This document shows, one piece after another, positions 1 to 13,468 of a stretch of 64,000 nucleotides of DNA. Each line of letters begins with the position of its first letter. The first letter of the stretch is position 1. A program made the translations under genes and the position numbers. The notes under the pieces were generated by a model. That model made no database searches, was not told the origin of the DNA, and saw only the letters and a program-made list of their open reading frames with translations. Source of the stretch: Brachynemurus nebulosus (Eukaryota > Arthropoda > Insecta > Neuroptera > Myrmeleontidae); NCBI GenBank assembly GCA_035578155.1, contig JAPWDM010000035.1, forward strand, positions 1,675,001 to 1,739,000, written 5' to 3'.

Positions 1-63
1 CCTGACAGGTGAATCGAAAGTTGTGCAGTATATGACTTAAAAGAAGCCTAGTTCTGTAAAGTT

Positions 64-545
64 GAAATTCATATACCATGTGAGTTTTTTGAGAGTTACC
101 ATTTCTATTACAACCAAATTTTTATGATAGAAGTGGTACTGGAAAAGGTTATTTTATTGGATGTAATGGAAATGTAACCAAGAAAAACACTATCGGTTGA
201 AGTAGCCTCAAGTACATATGCATATTTTTACCGCCTAACTGATAAATTAAAAAAAAAATTAAAAAATTAAACTTGGGTAAAAAAAAAATTTTTTGCTCAT
301 TTATGTTGTTGATTAATGCATTAGATCAGTTTTATCGAAAAATTAATATATAGTCCCATTTAAAAATCTATAAGTTTGTGTCATAGCTCGAAAATCATAA
401 GAGCTATAAAGCTCCTGACTATAGCAATCGGTTGCCCCCGTCGATATCTACAACTCTTATTTGAACAATTTTTCGATTAAATCAACGGTTTGGCTGTTAT
501 AAAAATGGCAACTCTCGAAAAACTCACACAGTATATGTTTGAGTA
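64..545. mobile_element. Inverted-repeat element (MITE-like)
   Basis: Arms of about 60 bp: CATGTGAGTTTTTTGAGAGT near 79 against ACTCTCGAAAAACTCACACA near 510. Unique A-rich interior; ends and target duplication not clear. Confidence 0.55.
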
Positions 546-1711
546 AGCGATTTAGGAAAAGTGGATACAACGGCAGGCAGTTCTGGCTAGCATGACAGGC
601 ATCATAACCAGCGTTTTGATGTCTAACTTCCAAGGAAACATATCAAACTGTATCTCTCAAAAATTTTTGAAACTTTGCTGAATTGTAGATCTTATTAAAA
701 CTAATCACGAGCCATATTTCATTCGTGCCCATAAACAATTTGAAGGGGTGAAACTTACCCCCGAAAATTAGATTTTTTTTCATTTTTCTTAAATGAAAGA
801 AAAAACGCGAAATTGTAAGTCTAGCCTTAGAAATTTACGAAAAACCGGAAAATGTCAATTTTTTATTACTGTCTACATCTGTGGAATTTAAAAAAAAAAA
901 ATCATACAAATTTTAAATAGTTGCTAAGTATTTGGAAAAAAATAATTTTGGAATTTTTGGTACTATATGAATTACTATATTATATACGTATTATAGGTGC
1001 TATTTGAGAAATAAGTTTAATGATAAATTTTCAGAAACCTCAATAGGCACCATCTTTTAAATAGATCATCAACATTTGAAATACCGACCTTGATTGCATT
1101 TTGTAACAAATATGTACATAATTTTAATAATAAATTTAAACTAACCTACTTGAAATGCGTCCAAATATGTCTTAAAACGCTTACAATTGATATTATTTAT
1201 TAATAGCAATACAATAAAATTTTTATGTCTAAATTTCGTGTGTCTTATGCACTATAAAGATGTATTTAGTTTTTGTTTGTTTAGTATACATAGGTATTGT
1301 AACCCGCACGCGAATTGAACGTGCAGCGCGTACATATATCACTCTATACGTAATAAATAATAATCCTCTACGTTTCTCTTTATGATTTTTATAAAAGTTT
1401 TAATAAAAATTGTAACTTTTGACGGATGATAGTCGTTAAAATTTACGTGTTGTTATACGTAAAATGTTTTGTTTAAATACATACTTATTTAGTTTTAAAT
1501 TTATAAGAGTTTGTTAATGAAGGTGCTTATTAAAATCTGGTTTTGAATTTGAAAATTTTCTTACAGTTAATTCCAAATAAATGTAATTTTTCCATTTATT
1601 CGACATACGTTGATAATATCCCTCGAATAATTTAGTTTCAATATGGGTGTATTCTAACATATAAAACACTAGTGGTCTGTTCTGGCTTCGCTCAGCTGTC
1701 GTCTATCTTGT
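546..1711. other. A+T-rich stretch; part matches 33.3-33.8 kb inverted
   Basis: No gene seen. 600-780 (ACTGTATCTCTCAAAAATTT, AACTAATCACGAGCCATATT) is the reverse complement of sequence near 33610-33750, marking a dispersed repeat of unknown type. Confidence 0.6.
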
Positions 1712-1956
<245 letters not shown>

Positions 1957-2309
1957 GTAGTTCTTCAAACGATGGAAGAAAATAGACTTAATTCCGGCCA
2001 CACATTTTTTTTATGCATGAGCTTTGGAAAGTACTTTTATTTCAAGGTGATGACATTTTTTACACTATTTGAAAGTGGCCAGTCAAAGTATTAAAAATTA
2101 TAAATTTTATGACCATTATAAAAAGAGAGACATCCAGGAAAGTGAAGAAATGAGTAAAAAACTAAAATTAACAAAACAGAATTTCTTATATCCATTTTTA
2201 TTATTAACCACAATTTATTAAACTATTAAACAATTAATTAATTTTTATTATTAAACAATTTTTATTATTTTTATTATTAAATTTTTAATTATTAAACAAT
2301 TTATTATTT

Positions 2310-2625
2310 GTTTAATAGATATTATATATTATATTAGTAGTATATATATTAGTAGTTATATAGTGTACATATGTAAATATTAAAAAAAAAAAATTTAAAA
2401 ACAAATTTAAAAAAAATAAAATAAATAAAAAAAAATCGGGAATTTATTATTTATTAAAAAATATTCGAAGCCATTTACTACAGTTTAATACATATTATAT
2501 ATTATATTAGTAGTATATAATATGTATCAGTAGTTAATTATATAGTATATAGGTATTATACAAAAAAAAAAAAAATGGGAATTTATTTTTTATTAAAAAA
2601 TATACGGAGTCATTTATTACAGTAT
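2310..2625 (+). repeat. Two diverged direct repeats of about 150 bp
   Basis: ATATTATATATTATATTAGT, an A-run, GGGAATTTATT and CATTTACTACAG recur in the same order at 2323-2482 and 2490-2623. A 14-bp tandem repeat (AGACTGAGACCAGG, about three copies) follows at 2690-2730. The rest of 1955-3142 shows nothing recognisable. Confidence 0.55.
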
Positions 2626-3141
2626 TCTAATGACATTTACCTAATTTATTTACATTATTTAAGTTAAATCCCCGTTTTCAGAGCTGCCAAGAGGCTGAGA
2701 CCAGGAGACTGAGACCAGGAGACTGAGAATTCTTCAATATTCTTTAAAAATCGGCTAAATAACGTTTTATAAAAAAAAAGACAGGTCCGCTATTCCAATA
2801 CAGCATATTTACAACTCATACAATCGAAAAATTTCTTATATCCACAGTAGTTTTTTTCACGAAAATGTTGACCAGAATACTGAGAAATTGACTGGACCGA
2901 GTACGATCCAACTTACAATGTTAACTGAATTAATTGATACAACCCCAAATTAAATAAAACATGTACTTTATTTTATTTATTATATTTGAGTTAATTACCA
3001 TGACAGACGATGATTTAATCAGAATATAATTTTTTTATATTTTTTAAGTGTTTTGGTTTGATAGGAGAATGATGCAAAGTTCGGGAGACAAAATTCAATA
3101 GAACATTTCTTAAAGAAAATATAAAAAAATTCAAAAATCAT

Positions 3142-3142
<1 letters not shown>

Positions 3143-3229
<87 letters not shown>

Positions 3230-3985
3230 CCCACTACATTTTAATATGTGTAAGGCCCCCCTATGGAAGTTAAGAGCTGAGTGGTAAGTGGGGCTCATTC
3301 CGATGCACAACAATACTATCAAAGTGGGGTCAAATTTTGGGAAAATTTTGGATCCGATCCAACATCTAACACGCCCCCAGCCACCCACAATTAACATAGA
3401 GGGTTGAAATTTAGTGTGTTGATAGAGTTCTTACCTAGGTTGTGCTTTTTGGAGGTTTAAATATTTTACCCCCACCCCCCTCATTTTTAAGTTACATTTT
3501 CTTGGTTTTTCGACGTTTTCGAAGTTTGTACCACTCGCACAGGTGACCCAAATGAACCTAGAGAGCTGAAATTTTGTATTCGGATTGAGTTAGTATCATG
3601 GGTGTGCTTTGTGGGGGTCTCAACTTCTAAATCGTACCCCTATCATTTTTATACCAAAAAGAACATGATTTTTCTTGTTTTTTAACAGTTTCGTTCGGAT
3701 TAAAATCTCCCCAAATAGACCTAGAGGTCTGATATTTTGTGTACAGGTTAAGTTATTAGTCAGCCACTACTTTTTGGAGGTTTCAACTTTTAACCCTTGC
3801 CCTCACGATTTTTACGCCAATATTTCCTTTTTTTGCTTACTTTCTAACACGCCTAGAGACTCTCTGAGTCAAAAATATCTTCAAGTCCTTTTTTTAATAT
3901 TTAAAAAATTCCTCAAGTGCGTGTTGGAAACGTAATAAATTAGGGCTCCTCAGTTAGTTCTTCAAAATGTACAAATATAACATGG
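3143..3985 (+). mobile_element. HINE body copy, left half of an inverted pair
   Basis: A (TA)n tract (about 3143-3228) is followed by the element body with the repeated CTAGAG-GCTGAAATTTTGT blocks at about 3555 and 3722. It lacks the 5' module and ends with CTCAGTTAGTTCTTCAAAAT at the palindrome centre. Confidence 0.65.
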
Positions 3986-4058
<73 letters not shown>

Positions 4059-4426
4059 TTCGTAATTTTCGTTATATATATATATATAGTCCATGTTATA
4101 CTTGTACATTTTGAAGAACTAACTGAGGAGCTCTAATTTAGTGCGTTTCAAATACGCACTTGACGAATTTTTTAGATATTAAAAAAGGACTTGAAAATAT
4201 TTTTAAGATCTGTTGAAAAACAAGAAAAATCTCTTTTTGGTATAAAAATAGTGGGGGTACGGGTTAAAACTTGAGACCCCCAAAAAGCACACCGTTGATA
4301 CTAACTCAATCCGAATACAAAATTTCAGCCCTCTAGGTTCATTTCGGTGACCTGTGCGAGTGGTACAAACTTCGAAAACGTCGAAATGCATGAAATTTGA
4401 GCTTAAAAATGAGGGGATGGGGGTAA

Positions 4427-4518
<92 letters not shown>

Positions 4519-4641
4519 CATTTTTTTTCTACATATTCGTGTTTTATGGCTCCGAAAACGGATAGCGCCCCTACTCTCGCCTCTCGCCGTTCTTGTCGTA
4601 TAGACTGTATAAGTCTAATTTTTCAAGGAAAAATTCGACTA
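3986..4641 (-). mobile_element. HINE copy, right half of an inverted pair
   Basis: The mirror image of the preceding copy, joined through a TA-rich centre (3987-4087). It lacks one body sub-repeat present on the left. It ends with its own (TA)n (4430-4514) and the reverse-complemented 5' module down to GAAAAATTCGACTA at 4641. Confidence 0.7.
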
Positions 4642-4849
4642 AAAAAAATTAAAACATAAAAAAATACATTGTCCAAAGCAATAAAAGATTACACTTTAAA
4701 AATATTCATTATCTTATTTTTGATTATCACAGAATTTTAAACAAAAACAATCTCCGAATTTATAAATAAACATCATATACAACTTTTGAACTTTCACAAA
4801 ATATCAGAAATTTTTACAAACTTTTAAACATTTACAGTTATTTTTTACA

Positions 4850-5760
4850 TCAAACTAATTCCGTTGCTTTTCCGCTCAACTCTGCAATCTTACCGGCATT
4901 TGCCGTTTTCATTTCCTCTAATTCGGTTTTCCGATTAATCAAGAAACATTGCCGTCGAATGAGGAGTCACAATTGTATCCGAAATATTAGCATTTAAGGC
5001 TTCAGCATGATTCAAACAATAAGTAGATCTCTCCAAAAACTGACTAGAATTTTATTCCGTTCATGCAGCCTTATTTTTATGTTGTCATTATTAAAAAAAA
5101 TTAATGACTTTTAGAATTTGAGCCTCTAACGGTGACGTAATCACAAAGAAACCTGTTGCATTTGTAATTAAAACGCATGATTTGCAATGTGAACAGGAAA
5201 CTGTAAGAAAATACTTTAACAGACTATTTAATAGTTTTTCGGGAATAAGCTTTTCTTCAGTAGCCAAGTCATGGATTTCATCAGTAAAAAGTTCACCAAA
5301 TATTACACTTAATTGATCTTCAAAATTTTTGTCGGTGTCAACGAGGTGTAAAGTTGTAAAATTCTCAGCATCGGAAATTTCTTGGATTGGTTCAGCTAAA
5401 CTTTGAACACTGTTTTATGTTGCTTCTGGATTTGGATTTAGATCATCTTGAAGCTGAACAGTTGTCGGGGTGGTTTGGCTCTTGCTATTAGCTCCGCGAA
5501 TGTTTCAATTAGAAAAAACCGTTAAAATTGCCGGTTTAAATGCGCTTGTGAAGTCGCCTGTAGTCAGTTTATGATTACACCCTTGTAAGTTTTTAACCAA
5601 TCCAAAGAAATTCTCTAATCCGTCTTACGTCAAATTCCGTAAGTTAATAGATTTTAATCCATTTTTGAATAACCAATTACACAAATCTGGTACTGCCGAC
5701 AAACTATTTACTAATGCTGTCGGAGTAGGTGTAACTACAGTCGTCCCCGAAGCTAATCTA
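4850..5760 (-). pseudogene. P-element-like transposase relic (C-terminal part)
   Basis: One minus-strand frame runs from about 5758 to 5085 with three internal stops. It contains KSINLRNLT-stop-DGLENFFGLVKN and GDFTSAFKPAIL, closely like the P/THAP9 transposase signature (R-x-L-x-Q-D-x-L-E-N-F-F-G, then an xxPTxxxF-x-x-A segment). Downstream is an acidic linker, then CSHCKSCVLITN with paired CxxC cysteines, and after a frameshift a final KIAELSGKATELV and stop near 4853. A GT donor lies at about 5835 and an AG acceptor just before 5758 on the minus strand, so an intron preceded this exon and NFGCNISE may end the previous one. The catalytic core and THAP domain were not found. The stops show it is dead. 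Assignment rests on the LENFFG block recalled from the family. Confidence 0.75.
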
Positions 5761-5999
5761 TCAAAAAATAAAACGCAGTCAAAATCAATTACAATTTTTT
5801 ATATCCGATTAATTATTATCGAATTAAATATTCTTACCTCAGAAATGTTACAGCCAAAATTTTGCTTTTTGAAAATAATTTGACAATATATTTGAAAAAT
5901 ATTATACAATTTATATTTATACAACTGCAGTGTTACTTCATTTTGACATTTAATTAATACATCAAAATGGTTAGATACATAAGATATATAATGGCCATG

Positions 6000-6206
6000 T
6001 TCCATTAAGGAAACACAAACAACACTGTGTAACACAATGCATTTGTTTCTTCACAAAAAACAAATTTTTTTTTTTAAATTTTATGCAAAACTAACCTTTT
6101 AATTGCATTTAAAAGCAATTAAAACGTTAGTATTGCAATAAAATTTAAAAAAAATTAGTTTTTGTGAAAAAATAAATGCACAATGTTGTTTGTGTTTTGT
6201 AAATGG
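6000..6206. repeat. Inverted-repeat hairpin
   Basis: Arms centred near 6108: GAAACACAAACAACACTGTG and its mirror (CACAATGTTGTTTGTGTTTT). It lies just beyond the 5' side of the P-like transposase relic. Confidence 0.65.
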
Positions 6207-6540
6207 AAAACGACCAATATATAATTATAATATTATACGTGATATTCTCAATTCTTAAGGGATTACGCTTTCAACGTTACTATAATACATAATAATTGTA
6301 CATATACTATATACAAGGAGTCAGGGACGTGTGACATTTTTTAACGTTATTTATGTGTTTTTTTTAACGCTAATTATGTGTTTAGCCTTTAGTCTGGTAA
6401 TAGTATGACTTTTTGGACATCAGACTATCTGCTTTGGTTAAAAAATTTCATTAATAGTTTGTTTTTTTCTATTTTAAAAATAGCATCAGAAAAAGTGAGA
6501 ACATATTTTCATAGATGCGCGCCTGAAGTTTTAAGAATAA

Positions 6541-6541
6541 C

Positions 6542-6577
<36 letters not shown>

Positions 6578-6586
6578 TAATAATAT
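6541..6586 (+). repeat. (AAT)n microsatellite
   Basis: About 15 AAT units with one slip. Confidence 0.85.
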
Positions 6587-6611
6587 TTCTTCCCTTTCTC
6601 TTGTCATAAAG

Positions 6612-6685
6612 GTCACACACAAATTCCCCGATCAGCCGAACACTCATCATCAGTTTTGAAACCACCAAAATGACAATGGAACAAA
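6612..6685 (+). repeat. Short HINE 3' fragment
   Basis: About 70 bp matching the element near 28550-28585 (CGATCAGCCGAACACTCATC, then CAGTTTTGAAACCA). It has no ends of its own. Confidence 0.6.
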
Positions 6686-6762
6686 TTTTTGTATTTTATA
6701 GCTCTGGCCTGCAGTTTTACCCACGTAAAATTATCTGAATTATAGCTTCAATTATCTTTAAG

Positions 6763-7262
6763 TCCCAGTGGACCTTATATAACGTATAGCTTATATTAAT
6801 TTGGAATAGTTTAGTTGTCCAACAGTAAAATTATTTTTTAAATTGGTTGAGTAGCTTACTTAGGTTCTTTTTGGGTTGTAAAAGTCCAGGAAATTTCATA
6901 TAAAATAGCCTATGTTGGTCTGGAATAGTTTAGCTGTCTGACAGTGAAAACATTTTCAAAATAGGTTGGGAATCTATTTTAGTTCCGTTTTGGGTTCTAG
7001 GACCCAGAGAACCTCATATAATGTAGCCCACATTAATTTGGAATAGTTTATCTGTCCAACAGTGAAAACATTTTCGAAGTAGGTTGGGTAGTTTACGTTA
7101 GGTCCTTTTTGGGTGTCCAGGGTCCAAGGGACCTCATATGACATGCTGGTCTGGAATAGCTTAGCTTTCTAAAAGTGAAAAAATTTCAAAATCGGTCCAG
7201 TACTTCTTGAGTTTACTACGGATATACAAATATATTTTTTCTCTTTATTATATTAGTATAGA
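6763..7262 (+). mobile_element. LINE-like 3' tail with tandem 115-120-bp units
   Basis: Four diverged units carry GGAATAGTTTAGCTGTC-like cores near 6803, 6922, 7039 and 7151. The terminal sequence TTTCAAAATCGGTCCAGTA then leads to TTATTATATTAGTATAGATG, a tail style I associate with insect RTE-type LINEs. No coding part remains. Confidence 0.55.
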
Positions 7263-8039
7263 TGAGTTTTTAACATAGAGTAGTTTCGGGAAAAAACACA
7301 ACTATTTTATTGTTTCTGAAGTCAACACATAATAAACACTGAAAACACAAAAATACATAGTATCTGATGTAAAGATTTTTAGGATTCTGTAGTTGTAAAC
7401 AACGAAATATTGAATTTGCGATTTCTGTCATCGCAGAGATGGTCTACCTGACCACTTTGTAATAGTAGCTGTCTCAAATCTTAAGAGATAATGTCATTTT
7501 TTGGTCCATATGTACATAATTAAATAATTATCACAGATTCAGTTGGTCTAGACATTTCAGTGCATCAAAATAGATATCATCAATATCATGCTATTATGTC
7601 TGGTATATTCATGTATATGATCAATTATATTTGCATTCTGTCAATATGATTTGTCATGGGTTTATTTGCAACATTTTTTTTTTTAGTGTGTTAAGTATTT
7701 CATTAAGTGACCAAAAAGGTTAAAAGCCTGACGAAGATAACCACACAAATACTAAAAAAACACAAACTAATTCTCTTTTGTTTTACCCAAACACTATATA
7801 AAAATGTAGAGGTTAATTTCAAAAAACTGCTTACTTTATTTTGTGCAAAGAATTATTTTTAAAAAGTGTATAGTAAATAGGTACTTAAGATTTCACTCAG
7901 GAATTTTTATACCACAGAAGAGTTTTAAGAATTTTGGAGGATTTCAGCATTGGAAAAAATCGATCAAATGCAAGTTGTACTTGTGCAAATAGTGTAAACA
8001 GGCGATTTAATAAACCGTATAAAGTGTAGGTACGTTCAT

Positions 8040-8760
8040 CGCGTCACTATTAAGAACTATTATTTTTTGGGGCGAATTTTTCCACAGAGGAAACGAAATG
8101 TTTCTCCGGGCAAAAAGTATAACCCATAACATTCCTGTAACAATATTCAAAGTTCGAATGATGTCAATGATTCTTTTCTTAGATCGTTTTAAAAATATTT
8201 TCCTGCGGGAATTGTCCTTTTTCGTCCCTTCTGTAAGCAATATTCAAAATTTCAAATCAATCATCCGTTTTTCAACAGTCAATTGTCGTTATTTCGTTGT
8301 TTCATTATAATACATTTTTTCTCAAGAATAAGAAATTAAAGTAAAAAGGAACCTATATATGTTTCCGTTTTTTTTCTGCGACGAATTTGCTGTGTTCGAA
8401 CAAACTCAAAGAATTTTTTTGTTTTATTAGAGTATATTTTTCCATAGGAATGAGATTTTTCATGGGAGTGAAATATCCTGGGGTAAAAAGTAGCTTCTAT
8501 CTTTTTTGTCCCATCTGAAAATAATATACAAAATTTGAAATCAATTATCCATATTAACTGTTGTAATTTAATGCATTTTCCCTCGGGAACAATAAATTTT
8601 CCCAGGATAAAAAATGGCTTATAACCGTCTCTGTGCTGCAAGCTATGTCTGTGCAAAGTTTCAGGCTGACTGTTAAGTTGTTGAGGCGTGAAAGCAACTC
8701 AAATAAATAAACAAAAAAAAAAACGAACAAACTCATTTTCATATTTATAATATTAGTTTA
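8040..8760 (+). mobile_element. Second LINE-like 3' tail
   Basis: Repeated motifs (CGGGAATTG, TCCCAGGATAAAAAATGGCT, CAATATTCAAAATTTCAAAT) end in CAAAGTTTCAGGCTGACTGT, a poly-A-rich stretch and TTTATAATATTAGTTTA. This resembles RTE LINE 3' untranslated sequence; no reverse transcriptase seen. 7263-8039 and 8761-9387 show nothing recognisable. Confidence 0.45.
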
Positions 8761-9395
8761 AGGTGGTGGCCAACCGTCGTGGATTCTGCGGGGCGCTTCC
8801 TGCATTCAGTAGACGGGAAATAAAAAATTTAATTGAAAAGTAGTAAAGGTCCCAAGATCGGACCTATCGATTTTGATGAAATTTGAATATGTTGTAGAAC
8901 AGTGTTTCTCAACCTTTCTTCAGTCAGGGCCCGGTAAAATCTCGGATAATTTTTGCGAACCGGTTACATTTATAATCACATATGACAATTATAAGTTTTT
9001 TTTTTAAAGTAGGTACCTACATTAATTTCTACTTAATATGAAATGTGTTTTTCCAACCACTTCGTATACCATGTACTTAATTCAAATACCATTAGCTAAT
9101 TGGTCTAAGGCAATTCATTAATATTAGGCCGAATTTTTGTAGCCCGGAATCATTTCCGCCATTAGTTGGTATAACATTAGAGGTCGAGTTATGCAAATGA
9201 TCTATCGTTTTTCAACCATTTGATTGACCGTATAACCCCGCCAAGTTGGCCCGCTATTGTTTTTAAAAAAAAAAAAAAGTTGTGCCGTATTGTTTGTTGT
9301 GCCGCTTCGTGACCTTTACTTGCAAGTTGTTTTTTTTTTGTTCATCAATTGTTTTGGAATTTTTCAAAATATCGTATATATCGTACATAATAGAC

Positions 9396-11003
9396 CAGGG
9401 ATTCTTAAACTTTTTTCGCTCGCGACCCCAAATAGAGACATATAAGTATTTTGTAACGATTTATGGATTAGGTAACAATATATATACATATAATAGTATA
9501 TTGGGCAATAAGTGCGGGAAATTGTCGATTGCCCACAAGAGCGAAGTTGAGCGCACTCACTACGTTCGTGCGCTCATTCGCTCCAGTGGGCAATACACAA
9601 TCCCGCACGAGCTGCACATACTATTTTTATTACGAATTTCACATATTATTTTCTATTATTATTACTATTTTTTATTACTTTTTAAAATAAAATTTTTGAG
9701 TGTTTGTCTTTTTTCTCTGAATTAAATATTGTTTAAATTATTTTTTATTACTAATGCGAGAGAAGTGCTAACTTGGTGCAGACATTTTTGTACGCAAAGT
9801 AGCTCTTTGCCCCACATACTTTTTTGCGTGTGGAAAGTATACTTTCCGCACGCAAATTGACAATAAAACACGCAAAGCCGCCTCTTGATTTTTCATTTAA
9901 TAAATATTTTATAATTATTTGTATAGAAACCACCAACAAGTAATCTAAACAATATTTAATTCAGAAAAATAAAGACAAACACTCAACAATATTATTTTAA
10001 AAAGTAATAAAAATGTAAAAAATATGTAGTAATAATAATAGAAAAAGGTATGTGAAATTCGTAATAAAATAGTATATTGTGCAATAAGTGCGGGAAATTG
10101 TCGATTACCCACGAGAGCGAAGCTGAGCGCACGAACGTAGTGAGTGCGCTCATTCGCTCGAGTGGGCAATCGATAATCTCGCACGAATTTTCTATTACGA
10201 ATCTCACATACTTTTTTCTATTATTATTACTACATATTTTTTACATTTTTTATTACTTTTTAAAATAATATTTTTGAGTGTTTGTCTTTATTTTTCTGAA
10301 TTAAATATTGTTTAGATTACTTTGTTGGTGGTTTCTATAGAAATAATTATAAAATATTTATTAAATGAAAAATCAAGAGGCGGCTTTGCGTGTTTTGATT
10401 AAATTTTGCGTGATTTATTGTCAATTTGCGTGCGGAAAGTAAACTTTACGCACGCAAAAAGTATGTGGGAAGAGTACAGTGGGCAAATAGCTATTTTGCG
10501 TACAGAAATGTGTGCGCCAAGTTAGTAGTTCTCCCGAATGAGTAATAAAAAATACTACCTGCAACTCGTGCGAAGTTGTCGATTGCCGTTTCGAGCGAAT
10601 GAGCTCACTCAGTACGATCGTGCGCTCAATTTCGCTCTCATGGGCAATTGACAATTTCCCGCCCTTATTGCACAATATACTATTGTTGGTGGTTTCTATA
10701 GAAATAATTAATTAAATATTTATTAAATGAAAAACCAAGAGGCGGCTTTGCGTGTTTGGATTAAATTTTGCGTGTTTTATTGTAAATTAGCGGGTGGGAA
10801 GTAAACTTTCCGCACGGAAAACAGCAATTGAAATAAGCAACAGCGGGAAGAGTGCAGTGGGCAGCTATTTTCCGTACTAAAATGTGTACGCCAAGTTAGT
10901 ACTTTCCTTGCATAAGAAATAAAAAAAAAATTTTTCGTTATGACCCCAAGATTTCGCTAAGTGACCACAAATGGGGTCGCGACCCATAGTTTAAGAAGCC
11001 CTG
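9396..11003. mobile_element. hAT-type element containing a palindromic family
   Basis: Ends CAGGGATTCTTAAACT and AGTTTAAGAAGCCCTG, continuing to CGCGACCCCAAAT-like sequence on both sides, flanked by TAATAGAC (9388-9395) and TAATATAC (11004-11011). The interior is a large palindrome (9740-10560) with three hairpin cores (9500-9610, 10080-10190, 10560-10675). Confidence 0.75.
9740..10560. repeat. Palindrome with GCGCTC hairpin core
   Basis: Arms centred near 10140 mirror each other: AAACACGCAAAGCCGCCTCT (9867) against AAGAGGCGGCTTTGCGTGTT (10376), and GAAACCACCAAC against TTGGTGGTTTC. The core is itself a dyad, GAGCGAAGCTGAGCGCAC / GTGCGCTCATTCGCTC. A third core follows in tandem to 10.68 kb. 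Confidence 0.75.
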
Positions 11004-11011
11004 TAATATAC

Positions 11012-12770
11012 GAATAAGGTCCAAGATTGTTATATTGTCCCGCACTGACTAATGAAAAAGCTTGCTTCCTTATATTAGTTAAGATTATGATTAAATAACT
11101 TAAATGGGATTATACGATGTTGAGTAGTATCTCAACATTTTTTTAAAGTGGTATTTGAATTTCAACTCTATCAATATTCAAAATCATATTGTGTATGGAT
11201 AGTGGATATGCAAAAGACAATTCACACTAAAATTCCAGAAAATGATTCAATAAACAAAAGGATTTGATGAGTCACTCAGTCAACAATACATAAAACGATA
11301 AAACTGACAAATGAAATGAAAGATTGAAAAACAACAGATTTCATAGAAGTGGAAGCCCATAATCTGGTCAGTCACGTTTTGTGTACACAGTAATATAAAA
11401 TGGGGTATAACCAGAAAAGTTAATAGTTTGCGAAAGCTTGAAAATGTACATTTACATAGAAATTTAATTGCTTTTTAGCTACAGAGGACGCAATGTTTAT
11501 CAAACATTTGCATTGAAAAATATATGTTATATAATTTTGATGAAAAAATTATATGAAATGCAATTTTTAATTTAAAAGGAAAAATAAAATATGTTATACA
11601 AATAAATTTTATTAAAAAGTATTAGAAGAATACAAAAAAATGTCATATTCTATAAAAAAAAAAGTTTAATTTTTTAGTTCTTTTAAAAAAATTGTAGTCT
11701 TCAATTCTTAGGGTTTCATCACAATTTTCCAACGTCAAATATAATATTGATAATATTGATAAGCTGTGAGATCAGAAATGAGATGAATTATAAGAAGAAA
11801 AATTCTTTTATGATATCATTGCAAAACTCTCTTAAAATGAAACTGAGATTCCCTTTTCATTTCTAAGAGATTCCCTTTGAATCATTGAACTTCAAAGTGA
11901 CATACAATGACCCCCTTTCGCAATTTTCAATGGTAGAACCAAAAGGTGGCAACAATTGATAAGAACTTCAAATGACAATAATTTTGATTACTTTGGATGA
12001 ATAGCTTGGATGGCAGTGAACGATTATTCAAAATTCGTCTACTCTTATGTTGATTTATAACAAATATGCAGATTTAAATTTATTATATTTTATCCTAGAA
12101 AGTTACGAAAATTCGAGTTAAGTCGAGGAACCTTAAAACTGTCAATGAACTTGAAAGGATTTCAGTAAATAAAAAATGTAGCTTTTGAATTTGTACTGTT
12201 GTTACCATTGTCAAAAATATATTTTGTTTAGCGAATAAAATAAATGATTCATTTTTATATTATCCATTGTTATCTCTGACTCAAACATATCAAAGTATCT
12301 AATGTGTTCAGTAAGAAATTGATATATTGTTCTAGTGGGCGGATTGTAAAAAGAACCGCTCAGAGAACGGAATTTTGAATGAGTAAGTACAAGGTATGCA
12401 CATAAGAAGATATCCCAATAGATGGTTTGAATAACTTGTACCTGACAGTTTTAAAAATCAAAGCAATGAATAGCATGAAGTAATGGATTATAATTCTATA
12501 ATGTTATAAGTGAACACTACATACTAGATATTTACCTATATAAAATTTTTTGTTAAAAATGTATACTTTGACTATTTAAAATAGTACCCAACATCTTTAT
12601 GTATACGAATAATTTTTACTAATGTTTCGTCAAGCGGTAAACCATAAACTTTTTTTGGTTTGCACATTACCAATCAAAGTCATTTCATCTTCAATTAAAA
12701 ATTAAAATTTTAAAAACCTTTCATTGTCTTTTCGAAACCTAGAAAACGAATAATATTTCATTTAAATAAA
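11012..12770. other. A+T-rich sequence without recognised features
   Basis: No ORF with plausible composition, no clear repeat ends and no RNA gene seen. Confidence 0.6.
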
Positions 12771-13084
12771 GTAGGCCATTCACGTTAAAATAGTCGCAGG
12801 AATTGTCGATCGAACCGTCGCGTCGCTACGACAGTTTCATTGCAACACAAACATTGCGACTCAGTCGAACGGACGGAACGGTTCCGATAAAACTGTGATC
12901 TGTTATTGAATATCTGTAGTGAGAAGTGGTGTGTGTTTGCCTTCCATCTCGACAAAAAAAATATACCTCTGTCGCAGCATCCTGCATAACATAGCGAATT
13001 TCCGTTTATAAAAATTCGTTTTTCTTGAAAACCAGTTTACATAGAATGATGGTTTAAAAGCCCCTTTTATATAATTTCTCTTCC

Positions 13085-13287
13085 TCTTTCTATTGGTGTA
13101 AAAAAATATCGGAAAAACTTTGGAATAAGTGGAAATTTTGACAAAAAACTAATTTTTTTACGAACAAAAACCATGTTCCGGGCATCGGACGTGTCTGGTT
13201 AACGAACTTGTCCAACGGTTTGGGATTTCCAATATTTTTACAAAATTTCGTAAACCTAGGACCTTTCGGTCGAGAGTTATCGTGCGG

Positions 13288-13382
<95 letters not shown>

Positions 13383-13398
13383 GATATATATATATAGA
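13085..13398 (+). repeat. Dispersed repeat ending in (CA)n(TA)n
   Basis: A unique-looking segment ends CGAGAGTTATCGTGCGGACA and runs directly into (CA)n and a (TA)n tract from about 13299. The microsatellite-tailed form suggests a repeat end, but I cannot name the family. Confidence 0.45.
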
Positions 13399-13468
13399 TT
13401 TGGTATATAAATTTTATTGAATACTATTTTCGGCTTCTAGGGACCTCAAAACAAATTTCTGCCATAGT

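Noticed and set aside
10077..10675. Frames rich in Arg-Ser-Ser-Gly in the 10-kb region
   Set aside because: They lie in the GCGCTC hairpin family inside a hAT-type element and are mirrored on the other strand.
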